A stretch of DNA of 64,000 bases from Flavobacteriaceae bacterium (GTDB taxonomy: Bacteria; Bacteroidota; Bacteroidia; Flavobacteriales; Flavobacteriaceae). Positions 8,303 to 18,137 of this stretch are shown here, in pieces. The position numbers and the translations under genes are program-made. The number at the start of each line of letters is the position of its first letter. Within the stretch, counting starts at the first letter, position 1. The stretch covers positions 2,604,501 through 2,668,500 of the forward strand of contig CP046177.1 in assembly GCA_014075215.1 (NCBI GenBank), given 5' to 3'. The notes below the pieces were generated by a model, which was not told the DNA's origin, did not search any database, and saw nothing but the letters and a program-made list of their open reading frames with translations.

Positions 8303-11300
8303 ATGAGATTAAAATTACCCTTTTTACTGTTTATACTACTTATATCAAGTGTTGTATATGCACAGAAAAACGCATGGAAGAAAAGTACTTCCGAAGGATA
8401 TCTGAATACGATATCGATAGATAGATTACATCAAGATAAATCCGAAGTATTTGTTTTGAATGATACTGAATTTAAAAGTCAGTTAACAGGTTCTCCGTTA
8501 AGAGGTAATACATCAAACAGGACATCATCTAATTATGTATTGATTCCTGAAGAGCAGGGTCATTTTCTTAGGTTTCAAGTGTATGAGGCTCCTGTTTTTT
8601 CACTTTCCTTAGCAGCTAAATACCCGGATATCAAATCGTATGTGGGTTATAATGAACAAGGTGCTTTATTGCGGATGAGTATCTCTCCCAAAGGAGTACA
8701 CACAATGATTACTTATAAAGACCGTCCGGCTACCTTTATGCAACCTGTCAAAGGAGAATTAAATACCTATATCGTTTATAACAGGGAGTCAAAACACGGA
8801 TTGGAGACAGATCGTTTTATCTGTTCGACAAAGGATGAGATTGATAGAGATGCATCGAGGGAGGTTTTAACATCCCGTGAAGCCAATGATCAAACGTTAA
8901 GGAAGTTTAGAATGGCAGTATCGGTAAACGGAGAATATACGACTTATCACGGAGGGACAATAGCGGGTGCTTTGGCCGCAATTAATGTAACGTTGGCCAG
9001 GGTAAATGCGGTTTTTGAAGCAGATATGGCAGTTACCTTTGAGCTGGTAGATGCAGATGAACTGATATACACGGATGCGGCGACAGACCCCTATTCTGAT
9101 AATTTAGCTAACTGGAATGCAGAATTGCAAAATACCTTAAATAATACCATTGGTAATGCAGCTTATGATATTGGTCATATGTTTGGAGCTTCCGGAGGAG
9201 GAGGTAGTGCAGGTTGCATCGGATGTGTTTGTGTAGATGGGCAAAAAGGAAGTGGAAAAACATCTCCTGCAGACGGAGTTCCTGAGGGAGATACTTTTGA
9301 TATTGACTATGTGGCTCATGAGATAGGCCATCAAATGGGAGCGAATCATACTTATTCACATAGTACGGAAGGAACAGGGGTCAATGTAGAGCCCGGTTCG
9401 GGGTCTACCATTATGGGTTATGCAGGTATTACTTCCTCGAATGTACAGCAAAATAGTGATGCCTATTTTCATTATGTAAGTATTAAGCAGATACTGGACA
9501 ATCTGGTAACGCAGACTTGTTGGCAAGCCAATTCACCTTTAAGTTTAACAAATAATCCTCCCGTAGCGAATGCGGGTTCGGATTATACGATTCCTCAAGG
9601 AACAGCTTATGTATTAAGAGGTGCTGCAACGGATGCGGATAGTGGAGATAATCTGACTTACAATTGGGAACAGAATGACAGTGGTCAGGTAACCAGAGGT
9701 CAATTTGGCCCTACCCGTACCATAGGCGCACAGGTACGTTCGTTGCCTTCTTCGGGTAGTCCTGACAGATATATTCCAAAGTTGAGCAGGGTGATAGCGG
9801 GTCAACTGACAGAGACGAATCCTAATTCGGGAGATGCCTGGGAGACGGTTTCCACAGTAGCAAGAGATTTAAACTTCGCATTAACGGTACGAGACAGAGC
9901 TCCTACGGCTACGGGATTACACGGTCAGTCGAGTTATGATTTAATGGCCATTACGGTAGATGCTTCGAGTGGCCCTTTTACGGTAACGGCACCCAATACA
10001 GCTGTTACCTGGGAACGGGTACTACACAGACCATTACCTGGGATGTGGCAAATACAACGAGTACTTCCGGGCCTGATTGCCAGAATGTAAATATAAAATT
10101 GTCTACGGATGGCGGAGTGACATTCCCGGTTACGTTGGCATCTGATACTCCAAATGACGGGACACATTCGGTAGTGATTCCGGAGATTCCGACCACTACT
10201 CAAGCAAGAATTATGGTAGAAGCAGCAGACAATATTTTCCTTGCCGTAAGCACCACTAATTTTACTATTAACTTAGCATCGCCAACCTTTTTTATAACCA
10301 ATACAACAGGAGATCTATCCGGATGTAATTCGGGAGGAGGATCTGTAGTGTATACCTTGAATCTTAATTTTGTCAATGGTTTTTCGGAAACGGTTACTTT
10401 TTCAACAACAGATCAACCAAGTGGTTCAACAGTTACGTTTAATCCCGCATCTGTAAATGCAGATGGAAATGTAACGATGACGGTAAGTAATCTGGACGGA
10501 GTAGCTGGACAAGACTATACGATAGTTGTCACTGCTACATCGACATCCGTAACCAGGAATTTGAATGCGGATTTAAAAGTTTTTTCAAGTACATTTTCAG
10601 CACTTAATTTGACATCACCGGCAGACGGACAAATGGGAGTTCCATTAGATCCGACGTACATCTGGAATGCTGATTCCAATGCTACATCTTATGATGTAGA
10701 AGTAGCAACAAATATGGGCTTTACCAACATAGTGAGTAGTGGAACCGTGACAACAAATTCCTATTGGGGAACTTCATTAAATCAGGCAATAACCTACTAT
10801 TGGAGGGTAAAACCTAAAAACAGTTGCGGTGAAGGAAATTTTTCGTCCGGAAATACGTTTACAACTCAGAATTGCCTTCCATGTACATCTGTGGCCAATG
10901 GAGCAACACCAACGAGTACAACAAGAGTGATTTTTAACACCATAGATCAATCTTCCGGAAAAGATAACGGAGGCTATAGTGATTATAGTAATATTAGTAC
11001 CGATGTAAGAGCCAACGAAACACATAATGTATCTGTTTATGTGAATACAGGAGGGGAATTTACAGTAAAAACAAAGGTATGGATTGATTGGAATCAGGAT
11101 TGTGATTTTGACGATGCAAATGAAGAATACAATCTGGGCAGAGCCAGTAATGTAACCGATGGACTAACGACTTTTAGCCCGGTAAGTATGACAATACCCG
11201 GTGACGCTTTAATTGGTCATACGGTTATGAGAGTTTCTACCAAGGCCAGTTCTAACCCTCCGACATCTTGCGAAAACGGAGCCAATGGAGAAGTAGAGGA

Positions 11301-11601
11301 TTATACAATTAATGTTGTGGATGCTACGGCATCTTTGGAAGATGTTACTTTTGAAGGATTTAATTTATATCCAAACCCATCCAATGGAAACTTTACCTTA
11401 GTATTTGATACGGTTTCCTCTGAAAATGTTCAATTACAGTTGTTTGATATCACCGGCAGATTAGTGAGAGAAATACCATATGAGAATGTAGGTGCCAGAT
11501 TTTCCGAAAATATATTCTTTGGCAATACATCTAAAGGATTGTATTTACTGAAAATCAAAAACGGATCGAAACAAACGACTAGAAAATTAGTGATAGAATA
11601 A
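8303..11601 (+). pseudogene. Secreted reprolysin-like metalloprotease with GEVED and T9SS sorting domain, interrupted by a one-base frameshift
   Basis: Two overlapping frames form one protein of about 1,099 aa. Frame 1 (8303-10090) has a signal peptide, a propeptide, and the zinc site HEIGHQMGANHTYS at about residue 339, with a downstream Met-turn IMGYAG, so it is a metzincin of the reprolysin type. Frame 2 (to 11601) carries the rest: Ig-like repeats, a fibronectin-like segment, a GEVED domain (WIDWNQDCDFDD and GEVEDYTINV) and a type A sorting tail (LYPNPSNGNFTL through KGLYLLKIKNG). The frames join if one base is restored after GAA at 10013-10015: TWE then an Ala or Thr codon, then GTTQTITWDVANTTS. 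As sequenced, the product stops at 10090 without its sorting signal, so it would not be secreted normally by T9SS. This is a genuine mutation or a sequencing error. Confidence 0.85.
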
Positions 11602-11619
11602 ATGTTATAGAAACATTCA

Positions 11620-11781
11620 GAGACCTTTGCAGAATTGATTTGACAAAAAAGTTCGACGCCCGAAGAACATTTTCAACCGGAATAACCTATTGGTTTTGAG
11701 GATTTAAAATTTTCGGGAAGGAAGAAATTTGAAGCCAAATCAATTTCAATACGGAATATATCACTATTTTGCAAAGGTCTC
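11620..11781. repeat. 162-bp intergenic element with inverted ends
   Basis: GAGACCTTTGCA (11620-11631) and TGCAAAGGTCTC (11770-11781) are perfect 12-base inverted termini. A second pair inside, AATTGATTTG (about 11633) and CAAATCAATT (about 11736), extends the symmetry. There is no ORF inside. It looks like a small non-autonomous palindromic element or a long hairpin between the protease gene and gldA. Confidence 0.6.
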
Positions 11782-11829
11782 ATTATTTTATTGCTCTTGT
11801 TGGTATTGAATTAATAATTATTTTTTGAA

Positions 11830-12723
11830 ATGTCTATAGAAGTTACAAAAGTTTCCAAGAGATATGGTACTCAAGTAGCCTTAAATGAAGTTAGCTTTTC
11901 GTTAAAAAAAGGAGAGATTGTTGGTTTTTTAGGTCCTAACGGAGCCGGAAAATCTACCATGATGAAAATTTTAGCAGGATTTTTAAAATCTTTTGAAGGG
12001 AACATATCTGTAAATGAAATAGATATAACAAATGAACCTATCAGGGCACAGAAATATATTGGATACCTTCCGGAACACAATCCGCTATATTTAGATCTGT
12101 ATGTAAGAGAGTACTTAGCGTTTCAGGCGCGTATTTATAAAGTACCTCAAAAAAAAATAGCACATGTTGTTGAACAAGTTGGTTTAAATCCGGAAGCTCA
12201 TAAAAAAATAGGACAACTTTCTAAAGGGTATCAGCAAAGAGTAGGTTTGGCAGCGGCCATAATACATGATCCTGATGTGTTGATTTTGGACGAACCTACA
12301 ACCGGACTGGATCCTAATCAACTAATGGAAATTAGAGCATTGCTAAAAAAACTGGGAAAGAAAAAAACAATTTTATTTTCCACGCATATTATGCAGGAAG
12401 TAGAAGCTATCTGTGATAGGGTTATTATTATAAAAAAAGGAACCATTTTAATGGACAATGTTATTTCGGATTTGAAAGAAAGTAATCAACAAGCTATAGA
12501 GGTAACATTCGACTATAAAGTAGAAAAACAACTTATTCAAAAATTACCCAATCTCATATCATGTGAAAATGATTTTAATACTACCTGGCAACTATCTTTT
12601 GAATCGGGAGAAGATATGCGTCCTGTTATTTTTGATTTCACCCGGAAAAACGGGTTAAAAATATTAGAATTAAGCTCTAAAAATCAAAACCTGGAAAATA
12701 TATTTACCGAGCTAACTGCTTAA
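11830..12723 (+). CDS. gldA: Gliding-motility ABC transporter ATPase GldA
   Basis: A 297-aa ABC ATPase: Walker A GPNGAGKST (about residues 36-44), signature LSKGYQQRVG, Walker B VLILDEPTTGLD, H-loop FSTH. The opening MSIEVTKVSKRYGTQVALNE and overall length fit GldA, the ATPase working with membrane proteins GldF and GldG in gliding motility and type IX secretion-linked functions of flavobacteria. gldF and gldG are not in the window, which is normal because gldA is often separate. General multidrug-type ABC ATPase remains the alternative. Confidence 0.85.
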   Translation: MSIEVTKVSKRYGTQVALNEVSFSLKKGEIVGFLGPNGAGKSTMMKILAGFLKSFEGNISVNEIDITNEPIRAQKYIGYLPEHNPLYLDLYVREYLAFQARIYKVPQKKIAHVVEQVGLNPEAHKKIGQLSKGYQQRVGLAAAIIHDPDVLILDEPTTGLDPNQLMEIRALLKKLGKKKTILFSTHIMQEVEAICDRVIIIKKGTILMDNVISDLKESNQQAIEVTFDYKVEKQLIQKLPNLISCENDFNTTWQLSFESGEDMRPVIFDFTRKNGLKILELSSKNQNLENIFTELTA

Positions 12724-12835
12724 CGAATTATTTTTTATTGTAAACCTGAGTTCGATTTAACGTATGTTCATGAGCAGCTAGGTCTTTTGAGGTCTTGATT
12801 TGCTGACTATTTTTGGTTGATAAATAGATTATACA

Positions 12836-12976
12836 ATGAACCGATATAGTAAAGAAGAGAAGCAGACTCATATTTCCTTGTGGCAAGAGAGTGGACTATC
12901 CAAGTTACAATACGGTAAAGAATTAGGCATTACCTACAAGACCTTTTTGCATTGGTATAGCAAGTCCACTTTGTGA
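12836..12976 (+). pseudogene. IS66-type TnpA-like remnant
   Basis: A 46-codon frame starting with ATG at 12836 and ending with TGA at 12976. It reads as the N-terminal helix-turn-helix part of an IS66 accessory protein: LWQESGLSKLQYGKELGITY followed by KTFLHWYSK. No other IS66 gene follows. At 13120-13134 there is an isolated GGATCAAGCAAAAAA, matching the terminal repeat of the ISAon1-like element at 17671. The 12977-13216 gap otherwise holds no gene that I can support and looks like a graveyard of IS scraps. Confidence 0.5.
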
Positions 12977-13216
12977 AATACAAATCCGTAGTACACAAAA
13001 CTGAACTCAAAAAATTAAACCCCACCAAAATAGCCCTCCTCTGAATTAGTAGCTGCAATGTGGGTTAACAGAAATGTTAAAACCGTATTTTTTTATCTAA
13101 CCCTATTTGTACTTAATTTGGATCAAGCAAAAAATCTAGAAGTAAATAAATTTCATCGCTCTACCGTTCAAATTTTTGAACAATAACAATCTGTATCTTC
13201 TTGTGAAGTTGATTCT

Positions 13217-14956
13217 TTATTTCGTAATGGCCCTGCTTCCCAAAGAAAACTTATAACCAAATTGAAATTGATAAAACGCAGAATTGTCCGAATTTCCCAT
13301 GTAACCATAGGTATTGAGTCTTACAAAGATCGCTTGATTGGGATTTTTATTAGGATGATAGGAAATTTCCGCTTGATTATGAAACACGGGAATTCTTTCT
13401 TCAGGAAAATCACTAATTGATTCAAACGTATTAAAATCCTTAAAATTATGCCAAGTCCAATCCATCTTGTAGACAAAACTAAAGTTATTGTATCTTTTTA
13501 ATTCGATACCCCACCCAAAACCAAGAGCTAATGATTTAGCGGTAGATGTCATCGTGTCATTTACCTGTAGCCCTGTAATCTGATAATCTGCCAAACCTCG
13601 AATGTTGAGTTTTAAGGGGTTATTTTTATAACTAAACGAGAGCATATTTGCCTCAATTCCCATCGTTAAAAAACGTTTTTCAATCAACTCAAAAGAATTT
13701 TGCGAATCTAGTTGTACATTTTGAATGTGATCTTAAAAACGAGAATACTGAACATTGGTGTGAATATTGGGTAGTACCTGAAATTGTGTATCTTTTAACC
13801 CAAACAGATTGAAAGGAAATATACGAGGGAACCTATATGGGAAAGGAAATACATAAAACTTTGCGCTCCCCTCGATTTGTACCAAACCGTTTTCAGACTC
13901 TCCAAAAGTAGATAAAAAATCGGTATAGGCTCTTAGCTCGACAATCTTATCCAAATAGGTCTTTTCTTTAATTTTATATCGAACTGAATTATTTTTATTA
14001 GTGGGAATTTTTTTTTCATCTAATTCTGGAAATTTTAAAACCAAATCGTGAGGGATGTAATTATTTCCGATTCCATAATGATATGTAAAAACATCTCCCA
14101 TAAGAATAACCCGTTCAAAGAATCTATCTCCAAAAAGGGATTTTTTACTCTGAAGTTTACTTTTTTCAGTTTGTCTGTAGTAAAGAAGCCTTTTGTTAGC
14201 TTTTTTATGAAAATTCAAAATACTTACCCCCACAACACTCTGAAAAACATGAACCTCTCCTAAATATTTTATATAGGCTTTGACATCTATAAAAACCCCG
14301 TCCCTGATTTCCAACTCTACTTTTTGCAGTTTATAGGTCGCTACATCTCGTTCTTTGTTTTTTATAATTTCTTTAAACCTTCTTTTAGGGATTTTATAAA
14401 AATAAAATTCTTGGTTGTATTTGGGGATAACAATATTCCCGATATAACTATCTTTCCCTTTATTTTTAAGCACTTCATTTAGTATTTGACCTTGAATCGT
14501 TGTCTGATCAAAAAGGGTATCTTTAATGATCTTTCCACGTCCAAAATAACTATAAGTAACTTCCTTTTTTTCTTCATTCTCAAAGGGCTTCTGATACTGA
14601 AACCACTTTTTTATCGAATCTTTTTCTAGATATTGGCTACAATAGCTTTCGTTTTTTTCAAAATCCTTAAAAATACTGAGCAACTTATCAAAATTAGCCT
14701 TTTTATTTTTCTCTAGTGCACTTAATAGTGAATCCTTCTTCTTTTTATCAGACCTTTCAAGTTGTTCTATCTTATACAAATCTTTTGTGTAAATGCCCAA
14801 CTGCTTCTCATATTTTTTTGCAATGGATTTGATAGAATTTTCACAGACTTTTTTCTGTAATAATGCGATTGTATCGATTTCTATTTTTATTTCCTGCGCG
14901 AAAGAAACCATAGAGAATGATACTAAAAAAAGGAGAACAAATTGTTGTTTTTTCAT
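13217..14956 (-). pseudogene. Outer-membrane beta-barrel protein gene split by an in-frame TAA
   Basis: One continuous reading frame runs from ATG at 14956 to 13217 and is broken only by a TAA at 13733-13735. The first part (about 407 aa) has a signal peptide (MKKQQFVLLFLVSFSMVSFAQ), a charged coiled segment, and beta-strands from about residue 120. The part after the stop reads on in the same frame with barrel-like strands (LSFSYKNNPLKLNIRGLADY, ALGFGWGIELKRY) and ends GYKFSLGSRAITK, the expected C-terminal strand. An upstream frame extension to 15088 lacks a signal and is not used. The product is either truncated at 13733 or the stop is read through. Function unknown. It lies between IS scraps and the split IS1595 element. 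Confidence 0.75.
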
Positions 14957-15116
14957 GACTAGGGGATTATCAATTAATAAAAAAGGTAACTCAAATCTTG
15001 AGCCATTCAAATATATATATTTTTTCACTAGCGTCCAAAAGTTTGATACAAGACCGCTGCGCTTCAAGACATAAGAATTAAGACGCATTGATTTTCAACC
15101 AGTTAAAATAATAATT

Positions 15117-16107
15117 GGCTCTAGTTTAAAATTGCGTTGATATTAATTTTTGATACTTCAATCCAATATTTTGATATTTTTGATACGCATTAATATGTTC
15201 TGACACTTTATTTACAAAGGCATTGAGTTTATCGTTTCTATATTTTAATTTTTCTTTGATGCGATACCAGTTCAAATATTGTTGCAAGTATTTGGTAGAT
15301 ACTCCCCAAAACTTGTTATCTATCCATTTCTTAACTCTGTTATGAGTTGAGTTGACATGTTGTATATGATACACTTTGTTTTTGACACGTTGTTTTATGA
15401 CGCCTTTTAGAGTGTGATGCTCTATTTTATTGTCTATTGCAAATCCTTTGTAGCTTAGATGTGTGTCCCTACATAAAATGGCTTTACTTGCCTTTATTCT
15501 GCTGCCAATAGCATTTACAATATCTATTTTCTTTAATCTTCCCATAGTGGCTACAGTAATATCTGGATTAGATGTTCTATCTTGGGTTACAATAACAGCT
15601 ACTTGATCATTACTGATGCCTTTGGTTTTAGAGCTACCACCACGTTTTCTTGATTCCCGATGATTTACTGGTCGCCCTTTTTCTGAATTTAAAAAGAAGG
15701 TCTCATCACTTTCTGTAATGCCTGTAAAATCATCTTTATCGTTTTCTGATAATGGGACTAATATCTTATGAGGCCAGTCAAAAGCCGTTTTCTTGTTTAT
15801 CGATAAGGCTACTTTTATCTTATCTAAGCTCTTTTCTTCTAGCATTAATTCAAGGTAGTCATCAATCTTGTCCTTATGTTGCAAACCTGCCATCCAAGTA
15901 CCTGTGTATTCTGTAAAACTGCGTTTGCAGGATTTACACTTATAGCGCTGAGAGCCTTTGTCAATACCAAATTTTACATACTTTGGATGCCAGCAATGGG
16001 CGCAACAACCTAACTTATTGTCTAATAAAAAACGCCTAGATTCTTGGCTTCTTACCGTTGGAACTGAATCTTTTGGTGATGTTGACAATTCTTTTAACAA
16101 TTCCTGC
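15117..16107 (-). mobile_element. IS1595-family element, left part (transposase C-terminal part and one terminal repeat)
   Basis: The element begins at the terminal repeat GGCTCTAGTTTA (15117-15128). The matching inverted end TAAACTAGAGCC is at 52672-52683, 37 kb away. The transposase frame 15126-16107 lacks its first codons, which are found in frame at 52581-52643. The break at 16107/16108 is an IS4 insertion: the 12 bases AACAATTCCTGC stand at 16096-16107 and again at 52579-52590. See the IS1595 right part and the IS4 entries. Confidence 0.85.
15126..16107 (-). pseudogene. IS1595-family transposase, N-terminus displaced 36 kb away
   Basis: About 326 codons of a transposase. A zinc-ribbon is near the start (CCAHCWHPKYVKFG, then CKSCKRSF), followed by a DDE-type core: ITESDETFF (first Asp), ILCRDTHLSY (second Asp) and the NRVKKWIDNKFWG region near the third catalytic position. 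This is the IS1595 (ISXO2-like) layout. The frame runs into the IS4 end at 16108 without an ATG. Its 21 missing residues, MNLQEIKRGISMLSQSERQE, are encoded in the correct frame at 52581-52643 and rejoin exactly at QELLKELSTS. The gene is therefore inactive as it stands. Confidence 0.85.
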
Positions 16108-17267
16108 TAAGTACATGACAAAAATTTAGTCAAGTTCATATTGTTTTGATTTACAGGGTTTAATAGCACAGAAGCGATATAATCTAATCCATATTTGAAT
16201 ATGCTTTTAGCCATTCTTCCATGCTTTTTTATTTTGATAGGCTTAATCTGATGTAAATATATACCAACTTTGTAACACCATACGAAAGCCATCATTACAA
16301 GCAGTACTAATTTTTCAATACGCTTAATATCTTGCAGGTGTGTGTTTTCAATATCAAAGCCACTGGCTTTCATTGCTTTAAAACACATCTCTATCTGCCA
16401 TCGTTCTTTGTATTGTTCAAAGGCCTTATCAGGAGCGTTGAACGATACAATGATTAAGAAATCAGGCTTTCCATTTTTTGGGTACAACTTGCATCCGGAA
16501 AGGAAACAAAGCTGACCATTAACACGTACAATTTTAGGATAATACACAAACTCATTGATCTTATGTGGATTAAACAAGTGAAATACTTTGATGGTTTTGT
16601 TCTTATCAGGAAGCTCTACCTTAAAGTTGTTTCGAATGCGGATATAATATTTGATTCCATTTGTATTCAAGAAATCCAACCAATGATTACCTACAAACTC
16701 TCTATCGGCTACAATGGATTTAATAACATCTTTGCCAAAAAGTCTTATGAAACGATTCACAAGATCAATACGCTCCTGACTGTTAGAGTTCCCTGGCTTA
16801 TCTAACATAGTAAATAACAATGGGAAGGCAACACCTTTATAGACAACTCCCAACACGGCACCGTCAATTAATAAGCGTGTAATAAATGGGAAGGCAACAC
16901 CTTTATAGACAACTCCCAACATAAAAATGTTGATGTTGGTCTGACCAAACTTCCAATTGGTCCTATCAATACTCAAGATCAATCCCTCTTGCTTAGGAAG
17001 GAGACTAAATATAAGACGAGCGATCAAATCTCCATCCAACGAATAATCAGCAATAAATCTTTGAATACGTCTGAGTGATGACTTCGAATCTACTGAGGTC
17101 TCAAAAGCGTTGGCTACCTTTTCAAAGGTAACTGTCTGTACCTTACAGAGGGCGATAATGAAATGTGATATGAGTTTGATTCTTGCCAAATTGATCTTAC
17201 CTTGGAAATGAGAACTTAAAACTGAATTTAATTCACTACTTTTAGTGGAAGCATTGGTTTTTTTCAT
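16107..17267 (-). CDS. IS4-family transposase
   Basis: A 386-aa DDE transposase. Seen: first Asp in LILSIDRTNW, second Asp in IVADREFVGN, and the Glu of the YREK-type region in ERWQIEMCFKAMK. Residues about 135-157 contain a direct repeat: GVVYKGVAFP occurs twice, separated by FITRLLIDGAVL, equal to a 66-bp in-frame tandem duplication (16820-16857 and 16886-16922). The ancestral protein would be about 22 residues shorter. The partial copy at 51781 shares the same duplication, so it predates the copying. ATG at 17267. Confidence 0.88.
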   Translation of the reverse strand: MKKTNASTKSSELNSVLSSHFQGKINLARIKLISHFIIALCKVQTVTFEKVANAFETSVDSKSSLRRIQRFIADYSLDGDLIARLIFSLLPKQEGLILSIDRTNWKFGQTNINIFMLGVVYKGVAFPFITRLLIDGAVLGVVYKGVAFPLLFTMLDKPGNSNSQERIDLVNRFIRLFGKDVIKSIVADREFVGNHWLDFLNTNGIKYYIRIRNNFKVELPDKNKTIKVFHLFNPHKINEFVYYPKIVRVNGQLCFLSGCKLYPKNGKPDFLIIVSFNAPDKAFEQYKERWQIEMCFKAMKASGFDIENTHLQDIKRIEKLVLLVMMAFVWCYKVGIYLHQIKPIKIKKHGRMAKSIFKYGLDYIASVLLNPVNQNNMNLTKFLSCT

Positions 17268-17380
17268 TAGAAAAATGAGTGATGTTATTCTTCTAATATA
17301 CTGAAAATCAATGCTTTATTTTAATTATTTAACATTTAATTTACTGATAATCAATTAATTATATTTTTTGTCATGTACTA
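16108..17380 (-). mobile_element. IS4-family insertion sequence, complete copy
   Basis: A 1.27-kb element. Left end (A)AGTACATGACAAAAA at 16109-16124 and right end TTTTTGTCATGTACT at 17365-17379 are near-perfect inverted repeats. One transposase fills it. The left flank carries one copy of the 12-bp target duplication AACAATTCCTGC. The right flank does not, but the second, partial IS4 copy at 51781-52578 has the missing duplication on its right. The two copies are in the same orientation. Confidence 0.85.
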
Positions 17381-17417
17381 AAGTTTTTAACTATAAATAA
17401 TATACTTAAGCAATAAA

Positions 17418-17670
17418 TTAAGGTTTTATAGATTTTATCCGGTACAACAAATGACCCTTTACTTTAGTCTTCTTTGGTTTAACCCCGGTTTTTAACATAC
17501 CCTTAACAATTTCTTTATTTAAAAAAGCCAATGAAACCTGTCTTTTGCTGCCTGTTTTTAAAAGGTTTTGCCATTTCTGTTACATTATTTTCAAACAAAC
17601 TAAAAAAACCTTGCTGATTTGTTAAAAATAGGGCTCTTTCTTGCAGGGTAGCTATATATGGCCTATCTTT
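17418..17670 (-). pseudogene. Fragment of an unknown gene, frameshifted and truncated by an ISAon1-like element
   Basis: Two overlapping minus-strand frames make sense as one protein. The first, from the IS edge at 17670, reads DRPYIATLQERALFLTNQQG and continues to EMAKPF. The second reads LLKTGSKRQVSLAFLN to GHLLYRIKSIKP with TAA at 17418-17420. A one-base shift near 17560 joins them. The 5' part of the gene is missing where the ISAon1 end begins (17671). I do not recognise the family. The stretch 17381-17417 beside the IS4 end holds nothing. Confidence 0.4.
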
Positions 17671-18030
17671 GGATCAAGCAAAAAGTTTGTGGAGTAGGTT
17701 AATTTTTTAGAGTTTTGGTTTAAAAACTCAAATGCATACACAAGAGCTCCTGAAGCATTTTTTACCCGAAGGTATTTTAGATTACTTTGAACTTAAAGAG
17801 GTAAAAGATTCAACGAACAAACTTACTTTGGTTTTAGAAGAAAAACCTATACAACCAGATGAGTTATCTCATCGTAAATTACATTCCAAAGGATTTTACC
17901 CAGTAGTAGATATTCAAGATTTTCCAGTACGTAACAAGGCTTGTTTTTTACAAGTAAAACGTAGACGATGGTTAGATGTTGATACCTCAGAAGTATTCTC
18001 AAGAGATTGGAATTTGGTAGCAAAGGGCAC
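17671..18030 (+). mobile_element. ISAon1-like element A, left half
   Basis: It begins with the terminal repeat GGATCAAGCAAAAAGTTTG (17671-17689), which pairs with the right end of the half at 50706-51780. It contains the first ORF up to VAKGT, then switches to unrelated sequence (CACCACCATTAA) at about 18029. The right half resumes at GTRMTEEF near 50715. Together they make one ISAon1-like element split by 32.7 kb of DNA. Confidence 0.75.
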
Positions 18031-18055
18031 CACCATTAATTTTTCAAATCCTTGA
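17732..18055 (+). pseudogene. ISAon1 transposase N-terminal-region protein, C-terminus replaced by island sequence
   Basis: A 107-aa frame homologous to the intact first ORF of ISAon1 copy B (19114-19464): FPVRNKACFLQVKRRRWLD and RDWNLVAKGT match FPLRGNTVYLHIKRRRWLD and RDWNLVAQGT. After VAKGT it reads TINFSNP, which is not transposase but inserted DNA. The true continuation, GTRMTEEFSLFLKRLVR, lies at about 50715-50765. The first ORF of these elements likely supplies a DNA-binding domain fused to the transposase by frameshifting. It is non-functional here. Confidence 0.7.
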
Positions 18056-18079
18056 TAATCAATATTTTATCAAGGATTT
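18046..18079. terminator. Strong hairpin near the left junction of the island core
   Basis: AAATCCTTGATAA (18046-18058) and TTATCAAGGATTT (18067-18079) are perfect 13-base arms around an 8-base loop, followed by a T-run. It could act as a bidirectional terminator or be a structural part of the element end. It lies between the ISAon1 break and the 18-bp repeat at 18088. Confidence 0.55.
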
Positions 18080-18087
18080 TTTATTTA

Positions 18088-18105
18088 AGGACGGAAAGTG
18101 AGTCG
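18088..18105 (+). repeat. 18-bp direct repeat, left copy (candidate attL)
   Basis: AGGACGGAAAGTGAGTCG here and AGGACGGAAAGTGAGCCG at 50552-50569 differ at one base and point the same way. The right copy starts 5 bases beyond the start codon of a tyrosine integrase. Direct repeats bounding a segment with an end-located integrase are what attL and attR look like. No experimental support. Confidence 0.5.
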
Positions 18106-18137
18106 AAAAATATTGGATCAAGACTAATTGTTGTGTT

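Noticed and set aside
10045..11601. Separate gene starting with GTG at 10045
   Set aside because: The frame is the continuation of the metalloprotease at 8303. One restored base joins them, and the GTG is inside the strand TITWDVANTTS.
13733..15088. Start of the outer-membrane gene at 15088
   Set aside because: The 44 residues before MKKQQFVLLF have no signal character, while ATG 14956 directly begins a signal peptide.
15109..15116. Exact 8-bp target duplication for the IS1595 element
   Set aside because: Flanks TAATAATT and TTATTATT differ at two positions and are simple AT-rich text, so no duplication is claimed.
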